A stretch of DNA of 64,000 bases from Methylophilales bacterium LSUCC0135. Its GTDB lineage: Bacteria > Pseudomonadota > Gammaproteobacteria > Burkholderiales > Methylophilaceae. The stretch spans positions 183,876 through 247,875 of the forward strand of contig MCAW01000001.1 of the NCBI GenBank assembly GCA_001704575.1, in the 5' to 3' direction. Positions within the stretch are counted from its first letter, which is position 1; the number at the start of each line of letters is the position of its first letter. Below the pieces are notes generated by a model. It was not told where the DNA came from. It saw only the letters and a list, made by a program, of their open reading frames with translations, and did not search any database. A program made the translations under genes and the position numbers. This document shows, piece after piece, positions 10,787 to 20,406 of this stretch.

Positions 10787-11353
10787 ATGTTGACGATTTC
10801 AAAATCCGGCCATGCCGAGCAGACCATCAATAAATCCAGATTCATCGCACTGGCTTTTCATTGCGAAAGCGAGCGCGAGATTGCGCAGGCCCTGCGCCGG
10901 CTGGTTGCAGAGCATCCGCAGGCACACCATCTGGCGTTTGCTTACCAGCTTAAAACCTCCGGCGGCATACTGCAGCGCATGAATGATGCCGGTGAGCCTT
11001 CCGGGACGGCGGGCAGGCCGATCCTGCAGCATATCGAAGGCCAGAAGCTGGTCAACGTCTGTGTTGGCGTCATTCGCTACTATGGCGGCATCAATCTCGG
11101 CACCGGCGGTCTGGCGCGCGCTTATGGCGGTACCGCCAGGTTGGCGATCGAGGCTGCAATACTGACGCCCTTTGTGGAAATGACAGTGATTGAACTGGCA
11201 CTGGAATATTCAAGGCTGGATTTGTTCAATCGCGATCTGGTCAAGGCAGGCGGCAGATTGCTGGAAAAATCGTTCGATGCCAATGTCAGTGTGCGTGCAT
11301 CGGTGCCGCGTGATGCGGCGGATGAGCTGCTCGGCCGTTACCGGTTACGCTAG
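10787..11353 (+). CDS. yigZ: IMPACT/YigZ family protein
   Basis: A 188-residue member of the UPF0029/IMPACT family, cytoplasmic, linked in other organisms to translation under stress; no firm enzymatic role is known. The N-terminal domain carries the signature YYGGINLGTGGLARAYGG (residues ~100-118) and the preceding DAGEPSGTAGRPIL block. A C-terminal ferredoxin-like YigZ domain is short but present. It is convergent with trhO, with only 5 bases between the stop codons. Confidence 0.88.
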   Translation: MLTISKSGHAEQTINKSRFIALAFHCESEREIAQALRRLVAEHPQAHHLAFAYQLKTSGGILQRMNDAGEPSGTAGRPILQHIEGQKLVNVCVGVIRYYGGINLGTGGLARAYGGTARLAIEAAILTPFVEMTVIELALEYSRLDLFNRDLVKAGGRLLEKSFDANVSVRASVPRDAADELLGRYRLR

Positions 11354-11358
11354 ATGGC

Positions 11359-12318
11359 CTAGCCCTTATCAGCTGATTTCTTCGGTTTCTTGTCGAACCT
11401 GGCGCCGACATGCATCTGCTTGCGCTTCTGAGCAAGCTCTATCTGATGCTGCCGCTCTGCCAGCGCACGTTTTTTCTCTGCACTGATCTTGCCATGACAG
11501 TGCGGGCAACTGATGCCTTGTTCGAACAGCGGTGATTGCCGTTCTTCGGGGCTCAAGGGATAGCGGCAGGCGCGGCAGAATTCGTAATCCCCCGGTTTGA
11601 GGCCATGCCCGACCGAAACCCGCTCGTCGAAGACAAAACACTGACCTTGCCAGAGTGATTGTTCTTCCGGCACGGTTTCCAGATATTTGAGGATGCCGCC
11701 CTGCAGGTGATAGACATCTTCAAAGCCCTGGCTACGCAGATAAGCGGTGGATTTCTCGCAGCGGATACCGCCGGTGCAGAACATGGCTACCTTGGGTTTT
11801 TCCCGCAGCGCAGCTTCCTTCTTCACCCATTCCGGCAGTTCCGAGAAACTGCCGGTTTTCGGATTGATGGCGCCCTTGAAGGTGCCGATGCCGACTTCGT
11901 AATCGTTGCGGGTATCGACCACGATGACGTCCGGATCGCTGATCAGCGCATTCCAGTCTTCCGGCCTGACATAAGTGCCGGCCATTTCGCTTGGTTTTAC
12001 CTCAGGCACGCCGAGCGTGACGATTTCCTTTTTCAGTCTGACCTTGAGCCGGTAGAAGGGCTTTTTCTCAGTCCAGGATTCCTTGTGTTCCAGATCGGCC
12101 AGACGGCCCTGGAAGATCGCGCCATGACGAAGAAAATCAAGCACGTCACGGATGTTTTCTTCCATGCCTGCAATGGTGCCGTTGATGCCTTCTTCAGCCA
12201 GCAACAGCGTGCCGGTGATGTCATTCTTTTCACAGACGGCAAGCAGCGGTTCGCGCAGTGCCTTGTAGTCTGGCAGAGAGACGAACTTGTAAAGCGCTGC
12301 GGTCAGATATTGAGGCAT
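11359..12318 (-). CDS. trhO: tRNA uridine(34) hydroxylase, rhodanese family
   Basis: Formerly YceA/UPF0176. TrhO performs oxygen-dependent hydroxylation of U34 in a subset of tRNAs. The start at 12318 ([13 protein letters not shown]) matches the family; a longer in-frame start at 12381 overlaps the fdhA downstream hairpin. An N-terminal acylphosphatase-like domain (residues 1-95) is followed by a rhodanese domain with the catalytic Cys in [11 protein letters not shown] (~residue 180), then a C-terminal zinc-ribbon-like region ([13 protein letters not shown]) and a basic tail. The length of 319 residues is normal. Confidence 0.9.
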   Translation of the reverse strand: MPQYLTAALYKFVSLPDYKALREPLLAVCEKNDITGTLLLAEEGINGTIAGMEENIRDVLDFLRHGAIFQGRLADLEHKESWTEKKPFYRLKVRLKKEIVTLGVPEVKPSEMAGTYVRPEDWNALISDPDVIVVDTRNDYEVGIGTFKGAINPKTGSFSELPEWVKKEAALREKPKVAMFCTGGIRCEKSTAYLRSQGFEDVYHLQGGILKYLETVPEEQSLWQGQCFVFDERVSVGHGLKPGDYEFCRACRYPLSPEERQSPLFEQGISCPHCHGKISAEKKRALAERQHQIELAQKRKQMHVGARFDKKPKKSADKG

Positions 12319-12370
12319 ACTGGATTTCCGGGTATAGGGTATGGCCGCTGTAGCAGCGGTGCCGGATGTT

Positions 12371-12399
12371 GACTCCCGCACAAAGTAAGTGCGGGAGTC
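12371..12399 (-). terminator. Hairpin downstream of fdhA
   Basis: A perfect 11-bp inverted repeat (GACTCCCGCAC / GTGCGGGAGTC) lies 6 bases after the fdhA stop codon. It lacks a T tract in either direction, so it may be an RNA-stabilising 3' hairpin or an imperfect terminator of the fhc-fdh transcript. Confidence 0.5.
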
Positions 12400-12405
12400 C
12401 GGTCA

Positions 12406-15216
12406 TCAAGCCACGGCAGTGCTGTCGGGTGCCATGCTGTGGAAGCCGAGATCGGTCGGCAGCTTGCCGCCTTTCTTCAGCCGCACTGCGCAGTATTTGA
12501 CTTCTGCAATCTTGGCAAACGGATCCAGCGCCGGATTGGTCAGCATGTTGGCCGCCGCTTCGTAGTAGCAGAAGGCGATGAAGACCGATCCCTGCGGGAT
12601 GCCGTCATCAGCCCGTGCGATCAGCGAAATCTCGCCACGGCGCGATTCCACCGTGAGGATTTCGCCGGCTTCGGCGCCGATTGCGGCCAGATCAAGCGGG
12701 TGGATGCTGATGGTCGGCGCCGGTTCGATCGCGTCCAGCACGCTGGCGCGTCGCGTCATGCTGCCGGTATGCCAGTGTTCCAGCATGCGGCCGGTAATCA
12801 GTACCATCGGATATTCCGTATCCGGACGTTCGTCGGCGTGGATGATGTCGGCAGGGACCAGCTTGGCGCGGCCGTTGGGACGCGGGAAGTCATCTTCGAA
12901 AATCACTTCCTGACCGGGGTCACCTTCCTGCTCGCACGGGTAGGTCACTGCGTCTTCGTTTTCGAGGCGCTCCCAGGTGATGCCGGCGATGCTCGGCATG
13001 GCGAGCCGCATTTCATTGAACACTTCCTTCGGTCCGGCATAATTCCATGGCAGGCCGAGGCGTTTGCCCAGTTCCTGGATGATCCACAGATCCTGACGTG
13101 CTTCACCCGGCGGCGTAATGGCCGGACGGCCGAGCTGAACCAAGCGGTCGGTGTTGGTGAAAGTCCCCAGTTTTTCTGCGTGGGTGCTGGCCGGCAGGAT
13201 GACGTCGGCGAGGAAAGCCGTTTCGGTCATGAAAATGTCCTGCACCACCAGATGTTCGAGATTGGCCAGGCCTGCTCTCGCATGGTTGGTATCAGGGTCC
13301 GACATGGCCGGATTTTCGCCTTCGACATACATGCCGGTAATTCTGCCTTCACAAGCGGCATCGATAATTTCAACCACGGTGAGACCAGGCTTGTTGTCGA
13401 GTTCGGTTTTCCACAAGGCTTCGAACTTGGCGTGGGCTTCAGGGTTGTCGACGCGGACATAATCCGGGAAGCTCATCGGGATGAGGCCGACGTCCGAGGC
13501 GCCCTGCACGTTGTTCTGGCCGCGCAAGGGGTGTAGTCCGGTGCCGCGGCGGCCGACTTGTCCTGTGACCATGGAGAGGGCGATCAGGCAGCGTGCGTTG
13601 TCGGTGCCGTGCACGTGCTGCGAAACGCCCATGCCCCAGAGAATGATGGAAGCTTTCGATGTGGCGTAGAGTCTGGCGACCTGACGCAGTGTTTCTGCAT
13701 CAATACCGCAGATCGGCGACATCAGTTCGGGGGTGTAGCCAACGATGTTGGCTTTCAGCGCTTCATAATTCTCGGTGCGCTCGCGAATGAAATCCTCATC
13801 CGCCAGACCTTCGGTAATGATGACATTGAGCATGGCATTCAGCATGGCGACATCGGTGTCAGGCTTGAATGCCAGGTGGTGCGTGGCAATTCGCGCCAGC
13901 TCGGTACGGCGAGGATCCATCAACACCAGCTTCGCGCCTTTTTTCACCGCATTCTTGATGAAGGTCGCGGCGACCGGATGGTTGACGATGGGGTTGGCGC
14001 CGATGATGACAATCACCTCGGCATGCTGCACGTCGGCAACCGGATTGGAAACCGCGCCGGAGCCGACGCCTTCCAGCAGAGCCACGACGGAAGAAGCATG
14101 GCAGAGACGGGTGCAATGGTCGACATTGTTGGTGCCGAAGCCGGTGCGAATCAGCTTCTGGAACAGATAGGCTTCTTCATTGCTGCCCTTGGCAGAGCCG
14201 AAACCGGCCAGTGCATATTTGCCTTTTTCCTGCATGATTTTCTTGAAACCGTTGGCGGCAAAGTCCAGCGCCTCGTCCCAGGTCGCTTCGCGGAAAGCGC
14301 CAAAGGGGTTAGCCGGGTCGATGGTGAAATCGGCCGATTTCGGCGCATCTGCTCTGCGGATCAGCGGTTTGGTCAGGCGGTGCTGGTGTTTCGGATAATC
14401 GAAACCGTAGCGGCCCTTGACGCACAAGCGTCCGTGGTTGGCCGGGCCGTCCTTGCCGGTGACCTGAATGATGTGATTGTCCTTGACGTGATAGGTCAGC
14501 TGGCAGCCAACACCGCAGTATGGGCAGACCGAGTCGACGGTCTTGTCCGGTACGACCAGGGCGGCGTTCTTGGCCGGTGCCAGCGCGCCGGTAGGGCAGG
14601 CCTGCACGCATTCGCCGCAGGTGACGCAGGTAGAATCGCCCATCGGGTCGCCCATGTCGAAGACGATTTCCGAGTGTGCACCGCGGAAAGCATAGCCGAT
14701 GACGTCGTTCACCTGTTCTTCGCGGCAGGCGCGCACGCAGCGGGTGCACTGAATGCAGGCATCCAGATTGACGGCGATGGCGGGGTTGGAGAGGTCGGCA
14801 TCGGGCGACATGCGCGGCGCGAAGCGCGGGTTCTCGACGCCCATCTTTTTTGCCCAGTAGGTGAGCTCGTTGTCCGGCTTGTAATCGGCCTTGCCTTGCG
14901 CGCTCGGCATATCCGACAGCAGCAGCTCCAGCACCATTTTCTGAGATGCTTGCGCACGCGGGCTGTTGCTGGTGACTTCCATCTCGGGCCTGGGTGCGCG
15001 GCAGCAGGAGGGCGCCAGCACGCGTTCGCCCTTGATTTCGACCATGCAGGCACGGCAGTTGCCGTCCGGACGCAGACCCTCGGTGTAACAGAGGTGCGGA
15101 ATTTCAACGCCGTGGCGTTGCGCGGCCTGAATGATGGTTTCGCCTTCGAAGGCTTCAACGGATTCACCGTTGAGGCTGAAATGGATGGTTTTTGGTAGAT
15201 GAGCGGGTGCGTTCAT
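12406..15216 (-). CDS. fdhA: NAD-linked formate dehydrogenase, catalytic (Mo/W-bisMGD) subunit
   Basis: Oxidises formate to CO2, the last step of formaldehyde oxidation, passing electrons to the FdhB subunit. At 936 residues it contains an N-terminal 2Fe-2S domain (C43, C54, C57, C71), a His/Cys 4Fe-4S-type insert, two ferredoxin 4Fe-4S clusters (C154/157/160/164 and C197/200/203/207), a further 4Fe-4S site (C231/234/238/265) and the bis-MGD domain. The metal-ligand cysteine and adjacent catalytic His appear as C372-H373 in CTRLCHASS, so this is the Cys, not selenocysteine, form. It resembles the two-subunit FDH1 type of Methylobacterium; whether Mo or W is used cannot be told. It starts 24 bases after fdhB. 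Confidence 0.94.
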   Translation of the reverse strand: MNAPAHLPKTIHFSLNGESVEAFEGETIIQAAQRHGVEIPHLCYTEGLRPDGNCRACMVEIKGERVLAPSCCRAPRPEMEVTSNSPRAQASQKMVLELLLSDMPSAQGKADYKPDNELTYWAKKMGVENPRFAPRMSPDADLSNPAIAVNLDACIQCTRCVRACREEQVNDVIGYAFRGAHSEIVFDMGDPMGDSTCVTCGECVQACPTGALAPAKNAALVVPDKTVDSVCPYCGVGCQLTYHVKDNHIIQVTGKDGPANHGRLCVKGRYGFDYPKHQHRLTKPLIRRADAPKSADFTIDPANPFGAFREATWDEALDFAANGFKKIMQEKGKYALAGFGSAKGSNEEAYLFQKLIRTGFGTNNVDHCTRLCHASSVVALLEGVGSGAVSNPVADVQHAEVIVIIGANPIVNHPVAATFIKNAVKKGAKLVLMDPRRTELARIATHHLAFKPDTDVAMLNAMLNVIITEGLADEDFIRERTENYEALKANIVGYTPELMSPICGIDAETLRQVARLYATSKASIILWGMGVSQHVHGTDNARCLIALSMVTGQVGRRGTGLHPLRGQNNVQGASDVGLIPMSFPDYVRVDNPEAHAKFEALWKTELDNKPGLTVVEIIDAACEGRITGMYVEGENPAMSDPDTNHARAGLANLEHLVVQDIFMTETAFLADVILPASTHAEKLGTFTNTDRLVQLGRPAITPPGEARQDLWIIQELGKRLGLPWNYAGPKEVFNEMRLAMPSIAGITWERLENEDAVTYPCEQEGDPGQEVIFEDDFPRPNGRAKLVPADIIHADERPDTEYPMVLITGRMLEHWHTGSMTRRASVLDAIEPAPTISIHPLDLAAIGAEAGEILTVESRRGEISLIARADDGIPQGSVFIAFCYYEAAANMLTNPALDPFAKIAEVKYCAVRLKKGGKLPTDLGFHSMAPDSTAVA

Positions 15217-15240
15217 GGTTTCTGATTCCTGCCTGGCGGC

Positions 15241-16953
15241 TTATTTGGTCGGGTTGCCGGACAATTCCTGGGGGAAATACTTGATGACACTGCGAATCGG
15301 ATTTGGTGCCGCCTGGCCGAGGCCGCAGATGGAAGCATCCATCATCGCGCTGGACAGTTCTTCCAGCAGGGGTTGGTCCCAACGGTCGCTCTGCATCAGC
15401 ATCACGGCTTTTGATGTGCCGGTACGGCATGGCGTGCACTGGCCACAGGATTCATCCTCAAAGAACTTGATGGCGTTCAGCGCGAGCTCGCGCGCCTTGT
15501 CATGCTGCGAAAATACCACCACAGCCGCAGAGCCAATGAAGCAGCCGTACTGGTTCAGTGTGTCGAAGTCGAGCGGGATGTCGCCCATGCTGGCCGGCAA
15601 AATGCCACCGGAAGCGCCGCCGGGGAAATAGCCGTAGAATTCGTGGCCATCCAGCATGCCGCCGCAGTATTCGTCGATGAGCTCGCGCATGGTGATGCCG
15701 GCGGGCGCGAGATGCACACCCGGTTTCTTCACGCGGCCACTGACCGAGAAGGAGCGCAAGCCCTTTCGCTCGTGGCGGCCATAGGCGGTGAACCATTGCG
15801 GGCCTTTTTCTACCAGATCGCGTACCCAGTAGACCGATTCCATATTGTGTTCGAGCGTCGGACGGCCGAACAGACCGACTTCTGCCAGGAACGGCGGACG
15901 CAGACGCGGCATGCCGCGCTTGCCTTCAATGGATTCGACCATGGCCGATTCTTCACCGCAGATATAGGCGCCGGCACCGCGGCGGAGTTCGATCTCCGGC
16001 ATGGCGGCGGGCGGGTTGGCCTTCAGTTTGGCCAGCTCAGTTTCGAGGATCTGGCGGCAACCGGCGTATTCGTCGCGCAGGTAAATCCAGATCTTGCTGA
16101 TACCGACGGCCCAGGCGGCGACCAGCATGCCTTCGAGGAAGCGGTGCGGGTCGAGTTCCAGATAGTGCCTGTCCTTGAAGGTACCAGGTTCGCCTTCGTC
16201 GATATTGACAGCCATGTAGCGGGGGGCTTCATAACCGGCGACGATGCGCCATTTGCGCCCGACCGGGAAACCGGCGCCGCCGAGGCCGCGCAGACCGGAG
16301 TCTTCCATGATGCCCATGATGTATTCGGGCGTGTGTTTGCCGGCGACGCAATCCTGATAGAGCCGGTAGCCGCCATCGGCCTTGTACTGGTCAAAAGCGA
16401 TATACGCGGTCACAGGTGCCTTGACGGCTTTTGCCTGCACCTGTTGCTGCACGGATTGCACGTCGGCATGATCGACCGGGTTCTGACCAACGACAGCGAC
16501 GGGTGCGTGCTGGCAGCGGCCGACGCAGGGCACGGGTTGTACGCGAATGCCGTCGCCAAGCGCGGTTTTCAGGTCGCGGATCAGATCATGCGCGCCGAAC
16601 ATGTCGCAGGTGACCGATTCGCACACCCTTACAGTCAAAGCGGGCGGTGGCGTCTGACCTTCCTTGATGACGTCGAAATGATGATAGAAGGTGGCGACTT
16701 CATAGGCCTCGGTTTGCGACAGCTTCATCTCGGCTGCAAGTGCAGCCAGGTGGCGCGATGAGATGTGACCGTAGGTGTCCTGAAGCTTGTGCAGATGTTC
16801 GATCAGCATGTCGGGCGCGCGCGATTCGTCGCCGAGCAGCCTGATAATTTCCTCGCGCGCAGCAGGGTCGACCATGCGGCCTTTGGGCTTGCCTTGACGC
16901 TTCTTCAACAAGGATTGGTCGATTACTGCGGTAGGTGTTTCAACTTGCGACAT
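15241..16953 (-). CDS. fdhB: NAD-linked formate dehydrogenase, NuoE-NuoF fused subunit
   Basis: A 570-residue fusion that carries electrons from FdhA to NAD+. Residues ~25-170 form a NuoE-like thioredoxin-fold 2Fe-2S domain (CESVTCDMFGA, CVGRCQHAP). The rest is NuoF-like, with the FMN/NADH-binding motif GLRGLGGAGFPVGRKW (~residue 225), the NADH-loop motif DEGEPGTFKDRH and a 4Fe-4S site SCGQCTPCRTG near the C-terminus. The fused arrangement is characteristic of FDH1-type enzymes, in contrast to the separate fdsG and fdsB genes of other betaproteobacteria. It begins 50 bases after fhcC and is probably read from the fhc promoter. Confidence 0.94.
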   Translation of the reverse strand: MSQVETPTAVIDQSLLKKRQGKPKGRMVDPAAREEIIRLLGDESRAPDMLIEHLHKLQDTYGHISSRHLAALAAEMKLSQTEAYEVATFYHHFDVIKEGQTPPPALTVRVCESVTCDMFGAHDLIRDLKTALGDGIRVQPVPCVGRCQHAPVAVVGQNPVDHADVQSVQQQVQAKAVKAPVTAYIAFDQYKADGGYRLYQDCVAGKHTPEYIMGIMEDSGLRGLGGAGFPVGRKWRIVAGYEAPRYMAVNIDEGEPGTFKDRHYLELDPHRFLEGMLVAAWAVGISKIWIYLRDEYAGCRQILETELAKLKANPPAAMPEIELRRGAGAYICGEESAMVESIEGKRGMPRLRPPFLAEVGLFGRPTLEHNMESVYWVRDLVEKGPQWFTAYGRHERKGLRSFSVSGRVKKPGVHLAPAGITMRELIDEYCGGMLDGHEFYGYFPGGASGGILPASMGDIPLDFDTLNQYGCFIGSAAVVVFSQHDKARELALNAIKFFEDESCGQCTPCRTGTSKAVMLMQSDRWDQPLLEELSSAMMDASICGLGQAAPNPIRSVIKYFPQELSGNPTK

Positions 16954-17003
16954 GTGAATACTGCCTCTTCAATTTTCAATGCGTTTAAGGTTGATGGGTG
17001 GCG

Positions 17004-17810
17004 TTATTGCAATACCAGGATTTCGCCCTTGCCGTCGTTGGCGATGTCGCCTGCATAGCGCTGTACGCGATTGCTGCCTATTTTAGCGAATTTGCCCGGT
17101 AATTGAGCAAAAGACTTGAACATCAGGCTCAGGAACGGCAACGTGTGCGTGCCGCAATCCTGCAGGGTGGCATGCATTTCCGGCGTTTTGGTCAACAGCA
17201 GCGTGCCGCGCCGCATGCCGAAGCCGACATGGTCGCCGACCGTTCCCAGCACGCCGATGGTACCTGCCAGCATGCGCGAAGCACAGTAGCTGCCGACGTT
17301 GCCTTCGATCAGCAGAATACCCCGACGCATCTGGTCGCCGACGCGATCGCCGGCATTGCCGCTGACGATCACGGTGCCGCCTTTCATGCCTTTTCTGTCG
17401 CCGACGATGGCGGCTGCCAGAAAGTCTCCGGCATTGCCGTGAATGTGAATGAATCCGCCCGCCATGCCACTCGCGGCATAGACGCCGGTGTTGCCATGCA
17501 CAGTGATGTTGCCGCTGCGCATCTGAAAGCCCAGGTAGGCCCCGGCTTCGCCTTCGACGATGATGCTGCCGCTTTTCATCTGGCTGCCGATGTAATCCAG
17601 TTTGCCGTCGCTGTTTTTGAACACGATATTGCCGGCGTCGTCGCCTGCGATATCGAACACTTCATCGACGCGCAAGGCATGTTTGCCAGAAGGCAACAGA
17701 ATCGCCGCTGTCGTCTCTGGTGACTGGCCTTGCAGCTTTTCAGGTGTCAGCGCCGAAACATCAATGCGCTGCGTTGTGCGGATTTTGAGAGTAAAAGTCA
17801 AAGCGCTCAT
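17004..17810 (-). CDS. fhcC: Formyltransferase/hydrolase complex subunit C
   Basis: Subunit of the Fhc complex that converts formyl-H4MPT to formate through methylofuran. The 268-residue protein is built of repeated G-x-x-G-x-x-x-G-type turns (GAYLGFQMRSG, GVYAASGMAGG, GDRVGDQMRRG, GDHVGFGMRRG), the right-handed beta-helix fold also found in formylmethanofuran dehydrogenase subunit C and glutamate synthase. It is the last fhc gene and starts 2 bases after fhcD, with a ribosome site inside the fhcD end. Confidence 0.95.
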   Translation of the reverse strand: MSALTFTLKIRTTQRIDVSALTPEKLQGQSPETTAAILLPSGKHALRVDEVFDIAGDDAGNIVFKNSDGKLDYIGSQMKSGSIIVEGEAGAYLGFQMRSGNITVHGNTGVYAASGMAGGFIHIHGNAGDFLAAAIVGDRKGMKGGTVIVSGNAGDRVGDQMRRGILLIEGNVGSYCASRMLAGTIGVLGTVGDHVGFGMRRGTLLLTKTPEMHATLQDCGTHTLPFLSLMFKSFAQLPGKFAKIGSNRVQRYAGDIANDGKGEILVLQ

Positions 17811-17812
17811 GG

Positions 17813-18733
17813 TTAGATTCCTGCCAGTGCCGGGTCGGACATGATGTCGCGCAGGTGGAACTGGAACTGGCCCAATTTGCCGCCATAATTGCCGGCAGAG
17901 ATGCGTTTGATGCCGTTTTCGGCGCCCAGTTCGCAGGCCGCTGCAATTCCTGCACGAGTTGCCTTGCGGATATCGAGATCGGTCAGACCGTCGATGACGA
18001 TTTCCATCACCGATTCGATTTCGGGCGAGAGTTCGCTTCTGGTCAGGCCTTTGAGAGTCGGGCAGAAAGCATCGTTGGTGGAGGCGAACATGGATTTATA
18101 TTTGGAGCCGACCTTGGAGCCCGAGCGCACGACGCCCCCGGGGAAAGGCATGATGACATTCGGGATTTTTTTCATTGCTTCGATCGCCGCTTCACAGGCC
18201 GCCAGTGCCTGCGGCTGCGATTCGGCCAGTACGAGAAAATTGCCGCCGCCCACCGCGCGCACCATACCGGTGGTTTCTTCGGTAATGAACTCGCCGTCCA
18301 TCACCGGTACGCGCCAGTAACGCTTGCCGCCGAACTGCTTGGAAATCTGGAAGCCGTCGCCGAAGAAGCGCAGGTTCTTGCCCAGGCTGATGCGGTCGTT
18401 GCCTTCGAGGCCGGAAAATGCAGCTGCGGTGGGACAGGTGAGAATGCACTGGCCCATGCGGGTTTCAAGCTGTTTCATCAACACCGCGCTGCCCATGGCG
18501 AACATGAGGATGGCGACACCGGGCCGTCCGTCCGGTGTTTCTTCCGGCGCCAGTTCTTTTTCGATGCCTGCTTCAACGCCGCAGCCGATCACAGAAGTGG
18601 CAAATCCGGTCATCGCATTGGCGGCGTTGTAGGCCCATTTGAGGTTCTGTGCAGTAATGATGACGCGCGTGCCGCGCATGTTGAATGCTTCGGCAAAGGT
18701 GTCGTCGATCTGTACGCCGTTGATCAGCATCAT
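17813..18733 (-). CDS. fhcD: Formyl-methylofuran:H4MPT formyltransferase, Fhc subunit D
   Basis: Transfers the formyl group between H4MPT and methylofuran; homologue of archaeal Ftr. The start at 18733 (MMLINGVQIDDTFAEAF) overlaps the fhcA stop in an ATGA arrangement and follows GGAGAGGAG; a longer frame from 18760 lies inside fhcA and is not supported. It has the conserved blocks ITAQNLKWAYNAANAMTGFA and GCGVEAGIE, and a normal length of ~306 residues. It is co-transcribed with fhcB, fhcA and fhcC. Confidence 0.95.
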   Translation of the reverse strand: MMLINGVQIDDTFAEAFNMRGTRVIITAQNLKWAYNAANAMTGFATSVIGCGVEAGIEKELAPEETPDGRPGVAILMFAMGSAVLMKQLETRMGQCILTCPTAAAFSGLEGNDRISLGKNLRFFGDGFQISKQFGGKRYWRVPVMDGEFITEETTGMVRAVGGGNFLVLAESQPQALAACEAAIEAMKKIPNVIMPFPGGVVRSGSKVGSKYKSMFASTNDAFCPTLKGLTRSELSPEIESVMEIVIDGLTDLDIRKATRAGIAAACELGAENGIKRISAGNYGGKLGQFQFHLRDIMSDPALAGI

Positions 18734-20406
18734 TCGCTCCTCTCCCGGCGTCCTTCGCATGCCTGCACTATCACCTTGCCGCGTCCACCTTCGGCGATTT
18801 CATCGTCGCGCACCTTGAAGTTTTCCATGTTGATGGTGTGATACCGGTCGAAATATTTTTTCAGGTCTTTTTCAATGCTGCGGTCGAATTCCGGCTTGAC
18901 CGTATGCGTGCTGCCCCAAGTAACCTTGACCACTTGGCCGTTGCGAACCACCAGCTCACCGTCCTTGAACACGTAATCGGGCTTGGCGAACATCGCTTCG
19001 CGGTCCGGCTGATCGGTATACACGGTGATGTCAGCACCGGCGCCAACGCCGAGATGGCCGCGATCATGCAGGCCGACCAGTTTGGCTGCACCGGCGCGGG
19101 TCATGATGGCGATTTCATAAAGACTGTATTCACGGTCAATCGAGGTCAGCGTGCTCATGGCCTGCGCGTCGAGGTTGAGTTTGGTGAACATGTCGTTGCG
19201 GAAACTCTTGTCCATTAACAGGCGGATCAGATGCGGATAGCTGGTGAACGGCGCGCCGTTTGGGTGATCGGTGGTGAGAAAGATGCGCCAGGGGTCTTCC
19301 GTCAGCAGGAATATCTCCAGACCGATGGCCCATTGCAGCGCGTTGACGAAGTTCTGATCCTTGTACTTGAACGGAACCACGCCACAACCGGCATCGCATT
19401 CGATATCCATGATGACCGATTTTTTCGGGCTGCCATGACCGGCATTGGCGAACTGGCGCATGTTGTCGCCGGAGGCGGTCACGGTCTGGCCGAACAGAAT
19501 CTGGCCGACATCGGCGGAAATGTGCTTGTGCCTGTTCAAGGCCTCGGCGATCGCTGCCGCGCCGGAGGAAAACTTGCGGTCGCCCTCGGTGCCGTAGCTG
19601 TGGAACTGGATATGGGTGAGGTGCATGGGGAAGCCCTCGGAGGCGCCCATGGTTTTCAGCGTCGTTTCCATGTTACCGGGCACACCGAGATTGTTGGCAT
19701 GCACGTGCAACGGATGCGGAACGCCCAGTTCATGTACGGCACGGGAAAGCGCTTTCAGTACATCGCGCGGCGACACCTGATAGTGGCTGTTGAGCTCATC
19801 CAGGTCCAGCGCGCGCTGGTTGAACTTGAAGGCGCTAATGCCGCCCGGGTTGACGACCTTGATGCCGATTGCCTGACTGGCGTGCATGGTCCAGGCGACA
19901 TAATCGTTGATGGCGTTCTGGTCCTGTTTCGCCGTCAGCATGCGCAGAAAGAAATCATCGCTGCCGAGCATGGCGTAACCGCCCTTGTCGATGATGGGGG
20001 TGTCGCCCATTTCGAGGTGCGTCTGCCGCGCGTTGACCGGCATCATGGCCGGCTCGAACCCTGCGGTGTAGCCCATTTCGGCATAGCGATAGCCGGTGGT
20101 CAGTGTTGAAGGCGCGGCGTGGCCGCAACCGGCACGGCAGTGCTCGGTGTGCGCAACAGGATCGGTACGGTGGTCTTCCGGCAGCATCATGCGGGCGATG
20201 TTGACCTTGCCGCCGCCGATGTGCGTGTGCATGTCGATGGCGCCGGCCATGACAACCTTGCCGCGCAGGTCGTATTCCTGATTGATCTTTTCGCCCTCGT
20301 GCGGACGTTCGACGATACGGCCGTCGCGGATATGAATATCCATGACCTTGCCGTTGATCTGATGCGCAGGATCGTAGACTTTACCGCCAGTGAGTTTGAT
20401 CAGCAT
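18730..20406 (-). CDS. fhcA: Formyl-methylofuran hydrolase, Fhc subunit A
   Basis: An amidohydrolase-superfamily subunit (558 residues) that releases formate from formyl-methylofuran. The metal-binding motif AIDMHTHIGGGKVN (~residue 56) and later His/Asp-containing strands (HVHANNLG, HLTHIQFHSYG, TTDHPNG) fit the FmdA/FwdA family. It overlaps fhcB by 7 bases and fhcD by 4, so the set is translated as one unit. Confidence 0.95.
   Translation of the reverse strand: MLIKLTGGKVYDPAHQINGKVMDIHIRDGRIVERPHEGEKINQEYDLRGKVVMAGAIDMHTHIGGGKVNIARMMLPEDHRTDPVAHTEHCRAGCGHAAPSTLTTGYRYAEMGYTAGFEPAMMPVNARQTHLEMGDTPIIDKGGYAMLGSDDFFLRMLTAKQDQNAINDYVAWTMHASQAIGIKVVNPGGISAFKFNQRALDLDELNSHYQVSPRDVLKALSRAVHELGVPHPLHVHANNLGVPGNMETTLKTMGASEGFPMHLTHIQFHSYGTEGDRKFSSGAAAIAEALNRHKHISADVGQILFGQTVTASGDNMRQFANAGHGSPKKSVIMDIECDAGCGVVPFKYKDQNFVNALQWAIGLEIFLLTEDPWRIFLTTDHPNGAPFTSYPHLIRLLMDKSFRNDMFTKLNLDAQAMSTLTSIDREYSLYEIAIMTRAGAAKLVGLHDRGHLGVGAGADITVYTDQPDREAMFAKPDYVFKDGELVVRNGQVVKVTWGSTHTVKPEFDRSIEKDLKKYFDRYHTINMENFKVRDDEIAEGGRGKVIVQACEGRRERSE

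Noticed and set aside
15502-16761. Long open frame opposite fdhB (and similar ones opposite fdhA, fhcD, lon and tig)
   Set aside because: They are antisense shadows of strongly supported genes, with no family motifs and composition set by the opposite codons.
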